A stretch of 64,000 nucleotides of DNA from Flavobacterium sp. LC2016-12 (lineage in GTDB: Bacteria; Bacteroidota; Bacteroidia; Flavobacteriales; Flavobacteriaceae), in the NCBI RefSeq assembly GCF_015351595.1, contig NZ_JADKPT010000001.1:372001-436000 (forward strand). Reading direction: 5' to 3'. Positions within the stretch are counted from its first letter, which is position 1, and each line of letters begins with the position of its first letter. The notes under the pieces were generated by a model. It was not told where the DNA came from. It worked only from the letters and a program-made list of their open reading frames with translations, and did no database searches. Positions 35,894-44,084 of the stretch are shown piece by piece. The position numbers and the translations under genes were made by a program.

Positions 35894-36757
35894 CTATTTA
35901 AGGTTTGTTATCCAGTTCACTATATCATTTACAGCCTTATTATCTATTTGATATAATGTATCAAATTCTTTTGTTTTTTTCCAGGCATCAGTATCAGCTT
36001 TCAGAAAGTGATTTAATCCGCTTAGAGTTTTGACTTCGATGTTTTTATTGTTTAAAGCATTTACTAGTGCTGCTGTTTTTTCGCAGTGAAAAAAACTATC
36101 ATTTGTACCTGCGATAAAAAGCATTGGGATCTCTAAATTTTGAAAAAGCGTTTTAGTACTTACCTTAATTTCGGGATTAGTTTTTGAACTATATTGAGGT
36201 TGATTAAATTTATGGAATTTTTCTATTGGTGTTGCCATCAAGATTAAAAAATCTATTTTTAGTCCTTCCTGATAAGCATCTATGGTTGCAATTCCACCTA
36301 AACTATGACCTAAAACACCAATTTCTTTTTTAGATAAAGTATCATTTTTTTGAATATTATCTAAAGCATAATAAAGATCTTTTATAATTTGATCAACACT
36401 AAAATTAACTTCTCCGCTTGATTTCCCAACCCCTCTGTCATCAAAGCGATAAACTGCTATTCCATTTTTTAATAATTCTTCGGCTAAGATATAATGCGAA
36501 TTGCGCGTATCATTTCCACTGCCGGGTACAATAACGACAATTTTTGAATATTTCGTTTTGGGGAATATTAAAGTTCCACTTAATTTAGTATTATCTTCTA
36601 AATCAATAAAGTTTATTTCTTCGAAATTATATTGGTCGGCATTTTGGATTTCTTTCCCAAAGTCATAACTCTTCTGAGCCATTAATCTTTTTACTGGGAG
36701 TAACATCAAACTTAAAAGTATAATCTTAGAAATGAAACAAATTTTGTTATCTGCCAT
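35894..36757 (-). CDS. Exported alpha/beta-hydrolase
   Basis: The 287-residue hydrolase has an N-terminal hydrophobic segment (about 7-28) that looks like a signal or anchor, the nucleophile elbow GHSLGG and 'VVIVPGSGNDTRNSHY' as oxyanion region, with the acid and His in 'FIAGTNDSF' and 'LSGLNHFLK'. It probably cleaves an ester or small acyl bond; substrate unknown. I place the start at 36757, one base after the coaD stop, because the longer in-frame version (from 36826) would overlap coaD by 68 bases. The pair is likely co-transcribed. Confidence 0.8.
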   Translation of the reverse strand: MADNKICFISKIILLSLMLLPVKRLMAQKSYDFGKEIQNADQYNFEEINFIDLEDNTKLSGTLIFPKTKYSKIVVIVPGSGNDTRNSHYILAEELLKNGIAVYRFDDRGVGKSSGEVNFSVDQIIKDLYYALDNIQKNDTLSKKEIGVLGHSLGGIATIDAYQEGLKIDFLILMATPIEKFHKFNQPQYSSKTNPEIKVSTKTLFQNLEIPMLFIAGTNDSFFHCEKTAALVNALNNKNIEVKTLSGLNHFLKADTDAWKKTKEFDTLYQIDNKAVNDIVNWITNLK

Positions 36758-36758
36758 T

Positions 36759-37217
36759 TTACTTTTTAACCCTAACCGCATCCGGTACCAACATTTCATA
36801 CTCACCGCCATTTCGCAATACATCACGAACGATGCTTGAACTGATGTATGAAGTTCTTGCAGCAGTTAATAAAAATACTGTTTCGATTTTAGAAAGGCGT
36901 CTGTTAGTATGTGCAATTGCTTTTTCAAATTCGAAATCGGCTGGATTACGCAAACCTCTTAAAATGAAATGCGCTTTTTCTTTATGCGCTAAATCTATGG
37001 TCAATCCTTCATAAGTGATAACGGAGATTTTTGGCTCATCCTTGAAAGTTTCTTCAATAAATTGCTTTCTTTCTTCGAGTGAAAACATGTATTTTTTTTC
37101 GGCATTGACACCAATGGCAATTACGATTTCGTCAAAAAGAGAAATTCCTCTTTTGATGATGTCTTCATGACCGAGTGTAATGGGATCAAATGATCCTGGA
37201 AATATGGCTTTTCGCAT
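36759..37217 (-). CDS. coaD: Pantetheine-phosphate adenylyltransferase
   Basis: CoaD makes dephospho-CoA from 4'-phosphopantetheine and ATP. The 152-residue protein has the nucleotidylyltransferase motif 'FPGSFDPITLGHEDI' (TxGH at 14-17) and the C-terminal 'ISSSIVRDVLRNGG' (KISSSxVR-type loop). Length is typical. It precedes the alpha/beta-hydrolase gene by one base and follows the DUF421 gene by 97 bases that carry AAAGGCACAAAGGCGCAAAGG repeats. Confidence 0.95.
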   Translation of the reverse strand: MRKAIFPGSFDPITLGHEDIIKRGISLFDEIVIAIGVNAEKKYMFSLEERKQFIEETFKDEPKISVITYEGLTIDLAHKEKAHFILRGLRNPADFEFEKAIAHTNRRLSKIETVFLLTAARTSYISSSIVRDVLRNGGEYEMLVPDAVRVKK

Positions 37218-37314
37218 TTTTTCTTTTTTTAAGGTTCAAAGCTGCAAAGGCACAAAGGCGCAAAGGCTTTTTTATTTTATTGGAATTTGGAATTTTTTAT
37301 TATTGGAATTTACT

Positions 37315-38007
37315 TTACGTTATTCTAAGTGTTTTGATTGCCGGAACCCATTCGTCTTTGTGGCAAACTTTACATTTTGCTGTTCCTGTTTTTTGTTCTT
37401 CGGTATGGCCGCAAAAAGTACAGGCTTGCATTCCTTCTTTTGCAATAATTTTACTTTTTTCATTAAATAAACCTGGTAAAATAGGCAGGCCGTATTTTAC
37501 CTCTTTATCCTCATAGAAAAACACGCTTATTTCTCCGCTAGTTTCTATAAATGCATGTTTTATTTGGCCTAAATGTTCGATAGATTTGATGCGTAATTCA
37601 GAGAAAAATTCATCTTGCGCCAGACTTTCTTTTTTAAAAGTTGTGATTGAAAATTTTCCATCCTGAATAAGGCATTCTGTTTTTCCTTCAATAAATTCTT
37701 CGAACTTTTTGCTTTTTCCTGTTAGCCAGGTTACGGAACGATATAGAATGATGATAACTAAAAATACAATTGCTGCTGGTACAATACCGACATCTTCATA
37801 AAACATTGGATCTCCGGCTGCAGAACCTAAGGCGATAATGATTACTGTTTCAAAAATCGATAATTGCTTTACACCTCGTTTTCCTGCTAATTTTAAAGTC
37901 AGCAATAAAATGATAAACATGACAGTAGAACGAAATACAACTTCTAAGGCAAAATTTGCCGGCAAATCATTGTAAAATAATCTATTCCATTCGAAGATTT
38001 CTTTCAT
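37315..38007 (-). CDS. DUF421 membrane protein with a cysteine-rich tail
   Basis: The 230-residue protein is a DUF421/YetF-family membrane protein with three hydrophobic segments (about 20-100) and the soluble domain 'EGKTECLIQDGKFSITTFKK'. Unlike the 171-residue paralogue at 144-659, it continues into a tail with two CxxC pairs, Cys196/Cys199 (ACTFCGH) and Cys212/Cys215 (CKVCHKDEW), spaced like a zinc ribbon. The tail probably binds a metal, which is inference. It lies between ddl and coaD on the same strand. Confidence 0.85.
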   Translation of the reverse strand: MKEIFEWNRLFYNDLPANFALEVVFRSTVMFIILLLTLKLAGKRGVKQLSIFETVIIIALGSAAGDPMFYEDVGIVPAAIVFLVIIILYRSVTWLTGKSKKFEEFIEGKTECLIQDGKFSITTFKKESLAQDEFFSELRIKSIEHLGQIKHAFIETSGEISVFFYEDKEVKYGLPILPGLFNEKSKIIAKEGMQACTFCGHTEEQKTGTAKCKVCHKDEWVPAIKTLRIT

Positions 38008-38083
38008 TTCTTTTTGAGGTTCAAAGGTTCAGAGTAGCAAAGGTTCAAAGTTTTTTTTGGAAACCAGATAAATTGTTTTTAAA

Positions 38084-38129
38084 TAAAAAAAGGTTCTGAG
38101 ATCTTAGTAACTTAGAATCTCAGAACCTT
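38084..38129 (-). terminator. Terminator of ddl
   Basis: A perfect 13-bp stem (AAGGTTCTGAGAT at 38090-38102, ATCTCAGAACCTT at 38117-38129) has a U-tract on the minus strand. It lies 8 bases after the ddl stop, and the loop word CTTAGTAACTTAG matches an intergenic repeat family. Confidence 0.8.
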
Positions 38130-38136
38130 AGTATCT

Positions 38137-39108
38137 TTAAGAGAGCGCTAGCTCGATTGCGTTTGTGAATAAATCTTCAAGAGAAATTCCGGCTGCTTTG
38201 GCTTGTTGTGGAATTAAACTTTCAGTTGTTAAACCTGGAATAGTGTTCATTTCAAGCATGTAAGGTTCGTTGTCTACGATGATGAATTCACTTCTTGAGA
38301 ATCCTTTCATTTTTAAAACTTCGTAGGCACGTTTTGCAGTTTCACCTACTTTCTGTGTTAATTCGTCTGAAATTCTGGCTGGTGTGATTTCCTGTGATTT
38401 TCCTTCGTATTTAGCTTCATAATCGAAGAAATCATTGTCTGAAACAATTTCGGTAATTGGCAATACTTTAATTTCTCCTTTGTAATTGATTACGCCGACA
38501 GAAACTTCTGTTCCGTCAAGAAAACTTTCGATGATGATTTCATTGTCTTCTTTATAAGCCACTTCAATCGCAATTGGTAATTCAGCTTCTGATTTTACTT
38601 TTGAAATTCCGAAACTTGAACCTGCTTTGTTTGGTTTTACGAAACATGGCAGACCCACTTTTTTAACGATTTCTGCAGTATCAATTACATCACCTTTATT
38701 TAGATAATAAGAGATAGCGGTTTTGATTCCGTATGGCTTTAAAACCGATAATAAATCACGTTTATTGAAAGTTAATGCCGATTGATAATAATCGCAAGAT
38801 GATTGTGGAATTCCTAATAATTCGAAATATGCCTGCATTAATCCGTCTTCTCCCGGAGTTCCGTGAATAGCATTGAAAACACAGTCAAAAGTGATTTTTT
38901 GATCGTTTACAGTTACAGAAAAATCATTTTTATCAATGGCAAATTCGGCGTTGTTTTCGTCTACATAAACCCATTTTTCTTTGAAAATATGAATGCGGAA
39001 TCCGTTGTATTTTGTTTTGTCAAGATATTGATGAACGACGTTTCCTGAGATTAGAGAAATTTTATATTCGCTTGAATACCCGCCCATGATAATGGCAATA
39101 TTTTTCAT
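38137..39108 (-). CDS. ddl: D-alanine--D-alanine ligase
   Basis: Ddl makes D-Ala-D-Ala for peptidoglycan. The 323-residue ATP-grasp enzyme has the N-terminal 'GGYSSEYKISLISG' loop, 'PCFVKPNKAGSSFGISKV', 'EIIIESFLDGTEVSVGV' and the metal site 'YMLEMNTIPGLT'. Length and motifs are normal. It is divergent from the PASTA-rluD pair across a repeat-rich 458-base gap and has its own terminator. Confidence 0.95.
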   Translation of the reverse strand: MKNIAIIMGGYSSEYKISLISGNVVHQYLDKTKYNGFRIHIFKEKWVYVDENNAEFAIDKNDFSVTVNDQKITFDCVFNAIHGTPGEDGLMQAYFELLGIPQSSCDYYQSALTFNKRDLLSVLKPYGIKTAISYYLNKGDVIDTAEIVKKVGLPCFVKPNKAGSSFGISKVKSEAELPIAIEVAYKEDNEIIIESFLDGTEVSVGVINYKGEIKVLPITEIVSDNDFFDYEAKYEGKSQEITPARISDELTQKVGETAKRAYEVLKMKGFSRSEFIIVDNEPYMLEMNTIPGLTTESLIPQQAKAAGISLEDLFTNAIELALS

Positions 39109-39230
39109 TATATATTTTTGTTTAAAGTTTTATTTTGTTTCACGTTTCAAGTTTTGCCACGACCCGAGCGATAGCGAACGGACGAAGCAATTGCAATTGC
39201 AATAATGTTCACTAATTCCTCCATTCTGTT

Positions 39231-39330
39231 TGTCATTTCGACGAAGGAGAAATCACACTAGAAGCTCCGTTTGCTGCGTCAATTCAGTGCGTTACTCTCT
39301 GGATGTGATTTCTCCTTCGTCGAAATGACA
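39231..39330. repeat. Perfect 27-bp inverted repeat
   Basis: The left arm at 39231-39257 reads TGTCATTTCGACGAAGGAGA then AATCACA. The right arm at 39304-39330 is its exact reverse complement. The 46-nt spacer is GC-richer than the surroundings. No A/T run follows, so it is not a typical terminator. Confidence 0.8.
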
Positions 39331-39357
39331 GAAGAGAAATCTTCTTTTGAAAAAGAG

Positions 39358-39447
39358 TGCCCTAGCCCCGATAGAGGCGGTATCCTTTTTTGAGGCGATT
39401 TTTCTTCGCCTTAAAAAAGATATAGCCGAAAGCGGGAAACAGCTCCT
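39358..39447 (+). repeat. 90-nt structured repeat, copy A
   Basis: This copy differs from copy B (54529-54618) at one base in 90. Its core is a 14-bp hairpin with 7-nt loop, arms CTTTTTTGAGGCGA (39385-39398) and TCGCCTTAAAAAAG (39406-39419), flanked by TGCCCTAGCCCCGATAGAGG on the left and AGCCGAAAGCGGGAAACAGC on the right. Similarity between copies extends weakly ~15 bases further left. Confidence 0.8.
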
Positions 39448-39538
39448 AAAAATTATCCTTCGACTTCGCTCAGGATGAGAATCACGCGACTTTCTTCCTT
39501 AAAACAAAATTATCATTTTTTTTGAAACGAAATAGCTT

Positions 39539-39546
39539 TATCTTTG
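39539..39546 (+). promoter_or_regulatory. -7 element of the PASTA-rluD unit
   Basis: TATCTTTG matches TAnnTTTG exactly and lies 20 bases upstream of the ATG at 39567. A TTTG at 39521-39524 is 14 bases further upstream. This placement shows that an in-frame ATG at 39522 is inside the promoter and is not the start. Confidence 0.45.
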
Positions 39547-39566
39547 CCACTAATAAAAATAAATTT

Positions 39567-40190
39567 ATGAGTTTACGTCAGTATTTAACAAGCCGGGTTT
39601 TTTTCGTGCAAATTTTAATAGCATTAGCTATTATTGCTGTTTTAGGTTATTTGTTTATGCATTGGTTGACTTTTACCACTGATCACGGACATGAAATTGC
39701 GGTTCCGAATTTGTCTAAATTGACTGAAGAACAAGTCGAAGAGAAATTGGATGAATTAGACTTGGATTACGTGCTTTTGGATAGTGTTGATTATAGAAGT
39801 GAATTCCCAAAATACAGTGTTGTTGAGCAAGATCCATTGCCGGGAACGAAAGTAAAAGTGGGAAGAAAAATATATATTAAAATTAATTCTTCAGGATTTT
39901 CATCTGTTAAAATTCCTGATTTAATTGAGAAAACATATCGTGAAGCAGTTCCGACTTTGAAGGCTTTAGGTCTTGAAGCAGGGACGATTACTTATATTCC
40001 GAACCTTGGAAAAGATATGGTTTTGGAGATGCGTTATAAAGGAAGAAACTTAAAAGTAGGAGACCGCGTGCTGAAAGCTTCTAAAATCGACTTGGTTTTA
40101 GGAGATGGAAAAGCAACGTATGTAGATGATAGTCAGGCAACAGATAGTTTAGCAGTGCCTGAGACAGAAACCCCAAAAGATGAACAATAA
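39567..40190 (+). CDS. Membrane PASTA-domain protein
   Basis: The 207-residue protein has one membrane segment (about 12-34) followed by two PASTA domains (roughly 42-107 and 113-180) and a Thr/Glu/Asp-rich tail. PASTA domains bind peptidoglycan fragments and are best known from Ser/Thr kinases and penicillin-binding proteins; here there is no kinase. Its stop overlaps the start of rluD by 11 bases, so the two are coupled. Being next to ddl suggests a cell-wall role. I chose ATG 39567, supported by the promoter at 39539-39546. Confidence 0.88.
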   Translation: MSLRQYLTSRVFFVQILIALAIIAVLGYLFMHWLTFTTDHGHEIAVPNLSKLTEEQVEEKLDELDLDYVLLDSVDYRSEFPKYSVVEQDPLPGTKVKVGRKIYIKINSSGFSSVKIPDLIEKTYREAVPTLKALGLEAGTITYIPNLGKDMVLEMRYKGRNLKVGDRVLKASKIDLVLGDGKATYVDDSQATDSLAVPETETPKDEQ

Positions 40191-41223
40191 TATTGAAAAT
40201 TTAGATCTGGAAGACGAATTATTCGAACATTTCAGATTTGAAGTACCTAAAGGTCAGGCGCTTTTGCGTATTGACAAATATTTAATGAATTTGATTCAGA
40301 ATGCGACGCGAAATAAAATTCAGAACGCCGCAACTGAAGGAAACATTTTTGTAAATGATATTCCGGTAAAATCAAATTATAAAGTAAAACCATTTGATGT
40401 TGTAACGGTTATGTTATCGCATCCGCCATTTGAAAACCATATTCTGCCGGAAGATCTTCCTTTGAATATTGTTTATGAAGACGATGCTTTGTTGTTGATT
40501 AACAAAGAGCCGGGAATGGTTGTGCATCCAGGTCACGGAAATTATACCGGAACTTTGGTAAATGCATTGGCACATCATTTTGATAATTTGCCAATGAACA
40601 GCAGTGAACGTCCAGGATTGGTACACCGAATTGATAAGGATACTTCAGGACTTTTGGTTGTGGCTAAAACAGAAGCGGCCATGACGCATTTGGCCAAACA
40701 ATTTGAAGCTAAAACGTCTGAACGTGAATATATTGCCCTGGTTTGGGGAAATGTTGCTGAAGAAGAAGGTACGATTGAAGGAAATCTTGCCAGACACTTA
40801 AAAGATCGCATGCAAATGGCTGTTTTTGCTGATCCTGAGATCGGGAAACCAGCGATTACACATTATAAAGTTTTGGAGCGTTTTGGTTATGTAACTTTGA
40901 TTTCTTGTAAATTAGAAACAGGGAGAACACACCAGATTCGTGCACACATGAAACATATCGGGCATCCGTTATTTAATGACGAACGTTATGGTGGACATTT
41001 AATTTTGAAAGGAACTACGTTTACGAAATACAAACAGTTTATTGAGAACTGTTTTAAAGCATTGCCACGTCAGGCTTTACATGCTAAAACACTTGGTTTT
41101 GTGCATCCGAATACTGGAGAAATGATGCGTTTCGATACAGAACTGCCTCAGGATTTTCAGGATTGTATTGAGAAATGGCGCAATTATGGAAAGACGCATA
41201 GTATTGAAGACGAGGAAAATTAA
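40180..41223 (+). CDS. rluD: RluD-family pseudouridine synthase
   Basis: RluD-type enzymes convert uridines to pseudouridine in 23S rRNA. The 347-residue protein has an N-terminal S4 RNA-binding domain (about 27-90) and the catalytic domain with Asp152 in 'GLVHRIDKDTSGLL', and 'TGRTHQIRAHM' further on. Exact target sites are not readable, so RluC or RluD assignment is by overall match. Translationally coupled to the PASTA gene. Confidence 0.9.
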   Translation: MNNNIENLDLEDELFEHFRFEVPKGQALLRIDKYLMNLIQNATRNKIQNAATEGNIFVNDIPVKSNYKVKPFDVVTVMLSHPPFENHILPEDLPLNIVYEDDALLLINKEPGMVVHPGHGNYTGTLVNALAHHFDNLPMNSSERPGLVHRIDKDTSGLLVVAKTEAAMTHLAKQFEAKTSEREYIALVWGNVAEEEGTIEGNLARHLKDRMQMAVFADPEIGKPAITHYKVLERFGYVTLISCKLETGRTHQIRAHMKHIGHPLFNDERYGGHLILKGTTFTKYKQFIENCFKALPRQALHAKTLGFVHPNTGEMMRFDTELPQDFQDCIEKWRNYGKTHSIEDEEN

Positions 41224-41331
41224 TTTGATAATTTGTCAATTAGAAAATTAGATAATTTCTTAAACACGAATTCCACTAATTTGCACTGATTAATTTCGTG
41301 TAAATTATTGGAATTTGTATTTAACTTCTAT

Positions 41332-41946
41332 TTATTCAATCGTTTTAATTGTTAAGTCTATTATTTTGGCTTCGCCGTTGGTTAGGAAACCTAATTTTCC
41401 TTGTTGGCTCAGCTTGCTTTTTTCGATGGAACACTCTAAGAAGGTTTCATTATTCACTGAAAAGTACAATTGATTATTGGCAACTCTTATTTTAACCGAA
41501 TACCATTTGTTGTTTTCTAACTTCAATGGCTTTTTGAATAAAGTTGGGCCGCCGCGTTTACCGTATTCATCGCTGTTTTTACTGTAAACCCCTTGTCCAA
41601 TCACGATGTTTTGATCGATTTGATAAAGATACGTTCGAATATATTTTTCTTTATCAATGTTTAGCATTATCTCAAATAAAGATTCTTTGGTCATGTTGAC
41701 CTTAAAATCGATTTCATAATTTTTAGGAAGCTGTTTTTTAGATTCTATAACTCCCCAGTGCATTGGACCTCCATTTCCGATTAAGGTATCTTTATGCAGC
41801 AACCATTCTTTTGCGTTAAAAACCCAATCTGATTTGAATCGGGAAACTTTGGTTATTTTGTATTCTTTATTTGCTGTTGAAATTGTTGTAGAACATGAGA
41901 TTCCCACTAACACAACTGTGATTACAGCTATTGATTTGATTTTCAT
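41332..41946 (-). CDS. Lipoprotein with a laminin-G/DUF1080-like fold
   Basis: The 204-residue protein has a signal peptide ending in a lipobox (VGISC) and a beta-rich domain with 'KNYEIDFKVNMTKESLFEIM' and 'NKWYSVKIRVANNQLYFSVN', which resembles concanavalin-like/3-keto-disaccharide-hydrolase (DUF1080) lectin-type folds. Carbohydrate binding is a guess from that fold. It is the last gene of a six-gene minus-strand run, 9 bases after the ABC ATPase gene. Confidence 0.7.
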   Translation of the reverse strand: MKIKSIAVITVVLVGISCSTTISTANKEYKITKVSRFKSDWVFNAKEWLLHKDTLIGNGGPMHWGVIESKKQLPKNYEIDFKVNMTKESLFEIMLNIDKEKYIRTYLYQIDQNIVIGQGVYSKNSDEYGKRGGPTLFKKPLKLENNKWYSVKIRVANNQLYFSVNNETFLECSIEKSKLSQQGKLGFLTNGEAKIIDLTIKTIE

Positions 41947-41955
41947 TTCTGGTTT

Positions 41956-43200
41956 TTAGTTCAATTCTGAATGGTATTTTATTTTTCCGATAGATCCCGT
42001 TGATGCTGGCAATAATTCAAAAACAGAAGTAGGAGCGAGGCCGTTTTCAATTCGATGTGAAACATATAAAATACTCACGTTGGTTTCTTGCTTTATTGTA
42101 TTGATTAACTGAATAACCATATCTACATTTTCGTCGTCTAAACCTTCTACAGGTTCATCTAAAATTAACAATGGAGGATGTTTTAAAACAGCACGAACAA
42201 TCAATCCAACTCTTTGCTGGCCTATTGAAAGATCGATGAAACGCTTTTTTCTTAAATGCGTCATTTCGATTACTTCAAGCCATTGCGAAACAATTTGTTT
42301 TTGATGCGTGGTTGGCTCGATATAAAGTCCAATGGAATCGAAAAATCCTGAAAGAATCATTTCTTCCAGCGTATGGCCCTTTTGAAATAAATCGGTCATA
42401 GAAGTAGTGAAGATTCCGATTTGCTTTTTGATGTCCCAAACGCTTTCTCCGGTTCCTTTTTTTCTTCCGAATAAATATAAATCCTGACCAAATCCTTTTG
42501 GATTATCTCCTGTAATCAAAGATAAAATGGTACTTTTTCCTGATCCGTTTGGACCGATTAATTGCCAGAATTCACCTTGTTTTATCGTCCATGAAATGTT
42601 GTCCAGAATTTTTCTTTCATCATAACTAACCGAAACATTTTCCATTTTGATTAATACACTTTCGTGGAAGGAATGCGGTTCAATTGCTTTTGGAATTGCG
42701 GCTGTATTTAAGGTTTTAAAATGATGATCTTCTGATTTTGAAATTGGATGCAATTCAAAGGAGTTGTCTTTAATCTGTGCCTTATTCGGAACAAAAGGAA
42801 GCACATCAACAACACGATTTACGATTTGAATAATAGCAATTATGTTAGCTAGGTCTTTTAAAGATTCGGCTAAAATTACTCTTGAAGCCTGATCTAAATG
42901 GTCAAACGGATTATCAAAAATGATAAAATCAGGTTTTTGATTGATGCAGTATTTTAAGAATTCTTTTTTGCGTTCGCCCGATGAAAAAGTTCTAAGTTGT
43001 CTGTGTGATTCCGGAGAAGCTTCTACCGAATCATATTGATATTCTTTTTCAATGAATTTTTCAATAGCGATGTCTGAAAACAGAATTCCTTTTTGGTTGT
43101 TAAAAACGGCTAATTCTCCTTTGGCTTCGCTGGAAAGCAATATGTCAATAAAGGCTTTTTTATTTACTAAGTTTGATAAAAGTATATCCCAATGCTGCAT
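41956..43200 (-). CDS. ABC ATPase with a degenerate first nucleotide-binding domain
   Basis: The 414-residue protein resembles ModF-type tandem ABC ATPases (cytoplasmic, no membrane segments). The C-terminal domain (about 185-405) is complete: Walker A 'IGPNGSGKST' (215-224), signature 'LSIGQQ', Walker B 'LLILDEPVEGLDDEN' and the H-loop 'VSHRIENG'. The N-terminal domain (about 1-165) lacks a Walker A; it keeps a signature-like 'FSSGERKKE' (73-76 core) and a Walker-B-like 'FIIFDNPFDHLD' with Asn where the catalytic Glu is expected. E. coli ModF has two complete domains. Role unknown. Located between the sulfurtransferase and lipoprotein genes. Confidence 0.85.
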   Translation of the reverse strand: MQHWDILLSNLVNKKAFIDILLSSEAKGELAVFNNQKGILFSDIAIEKFIEKEYQYDSVEASPESHRQLRTFSSGERKKEFLKYCINQKPDFIIFDNPFDHLDQASRVILAESLKDLANIIAIIQIVNRVVDVLPFVPNKAQIKDNSFELHPISKSEDHHFKTLNTAAIPKAIEPHSFHESVLIKMENVSVSYDERKILDNISWTIKQGEFWQLIGPNGSGKSTILSLITGDNPKGFGQDLYLFGRKKGTGESVWDIKKQIGIFTTSMTDLFQKGHTLEEMILSGFFDSIGLYIEPTTHQKQIVSQWLEVIEMTHLRKKRFIDLSIGQQRVGLIVRAVLKHPPLLILDEPVEGLDDENVDMVIQLINTIKQETNVSILYVSHRIENGLAPTSVFELLPASTGSIGKIKYHSELN

Positions 43201-43218
43201 TTCTATATCTTAAAATAA

Positions 43219-44073
43219 TTATTCTGTTTTCTGTGTAAACATTTCGCGATCGTTTCTCGACCATTCGCTCCAAGAGCCAATATATAATTTTGGAATTTCA
43301 ATTCCGGCATAATCCATTGCTAATAAAGTATGGCAGGCTGTTACGCCTGAGCCGCAATGTACAATTACATTATCCGGTTTTGTATCGCTTAAAAGGGCGC
43401 TGTATTTTTTATTTAATTCTTCTGCGGATTTATAGAAGCCATCTTCATTTAAATTTTCGCTAAACGGAACGTTAATCGCTCCGGGAATATGTCCGGCAAT
43501 CAAATCCAACGGTTCTGTGAGGCCATCAAAACGATTTTTGTCCCTAACATCAATTACAATATTTTCAGTGTTTTTTCGCGCTTTTTCGACTTCTTCGATA
43601 TCGGCAACAGCCAATTTCCATTCAGACACTTTGTATTCAGTAGCATCAAAACGTTCGATTTCTGAACTTGTTTTAAAACCTAATTTTATTGCAGCTTGAA
43701 TTCCTCCATTTAAAACCCGAACTTTTTCATGACCAATCGCTCTCAACATCCACCAAAATCTGGCTGCAGCGTTTGATCCGTTTTTATCATCATAAATAAT
43801 AACGTGACTTTTTGGAGAAATTCCGATTTTAGAAAGTACTTCTGAAAATTTTTCTAAAGAGGGTAAAGGATGTCTTCCGCCATTTGCAGGGGCTTTTTCA
43901 ACAGTTGCTAAATCCCGATTCAAATCAACATAACGCGCACCTTTTAAATGCTCGTTTTTATAGTTTTCTTCGGCATTGATTCCGGCTCGGGCATCAATTA
44001 AAACAATTTCTGCTGAATCTTTTAATTCGATTAACTCTTCAGGGTTTATTATTGGAGAAAATTTGTGTAACAT
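43219..44073 (-). CDS. Two-domain sulfurtransferase (rhodanese family)
   Basis: The 284-residue protein has two rhodanese domains. The first (about 10-135) is inactive, with 'IIYDDKNGSNAAARF' and no catalytic Cys. The second carries the active-site Cys240 in 'IVHCGSGVTACHT', a loop typical of 3-mercaptopyruvate sulfurtransferases (CGSGVTA). It transfers sulfane sulfur from thiosulfate or 3-mercaptopyruvate; the donor is inferred from the loop. There is no signal peptide, so it is cytoplasmic. Gap to the ABC gene is 18 bases and to ThuA 11 bases. Confidence 0.92.
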   Translation of the reverse strand: MLHKFSPIINPEELIELKDSAEIVLIDARAGINAEENYKNEHLKGARYVDLNRDLATVEKAPANGGRHPLPSLEKFSEVLSKIGISPKSHVIIYDDKNGSNAAARFWWMLRAIGHEKVRVLNGGIQAAIKLGFKTSSEIERFDATEYKVSEWKLAVADIEEVEKARKNTENIVIDVRDKNRFDGLTEPLDLIAGHIPGAINVPFSENLNEDGFYKSAEELNKKYSALLSDTKPDNVIVHCGSGVTACHTLLAMDYAGIEIPKLYIGSWSEWSRNDREMFTQKTE

Positions 44074-44084
44074 TTTGAAATCAT

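Larger units (their letters stand above)
39109..39566. other. Repeat island between ddl and the PASTA gene
   Basis: The 458-base gap holds, left to right: TTTCACGTTTCAAG words, a GCAATTGCAATTGCAAT run, a perfect 27-bp inverted repeat (39231-39330), a 90-nt repeat (39358-39447), a CCTTCGACTTCGCTCAGGAT word (39458-39477), and the promoter of the PASTA gene. It is the densest repeat cluster in the window and contains no gene. Confidence 0.7.

Noticed and set aside
36758-36826. Longer alpha/beta-hydrolase start at 36826
   Set aside because: It would overlap coaD by 68 bases and add residues before the signal-like segment; the ATG at 36757 is one base after the coaD stop.
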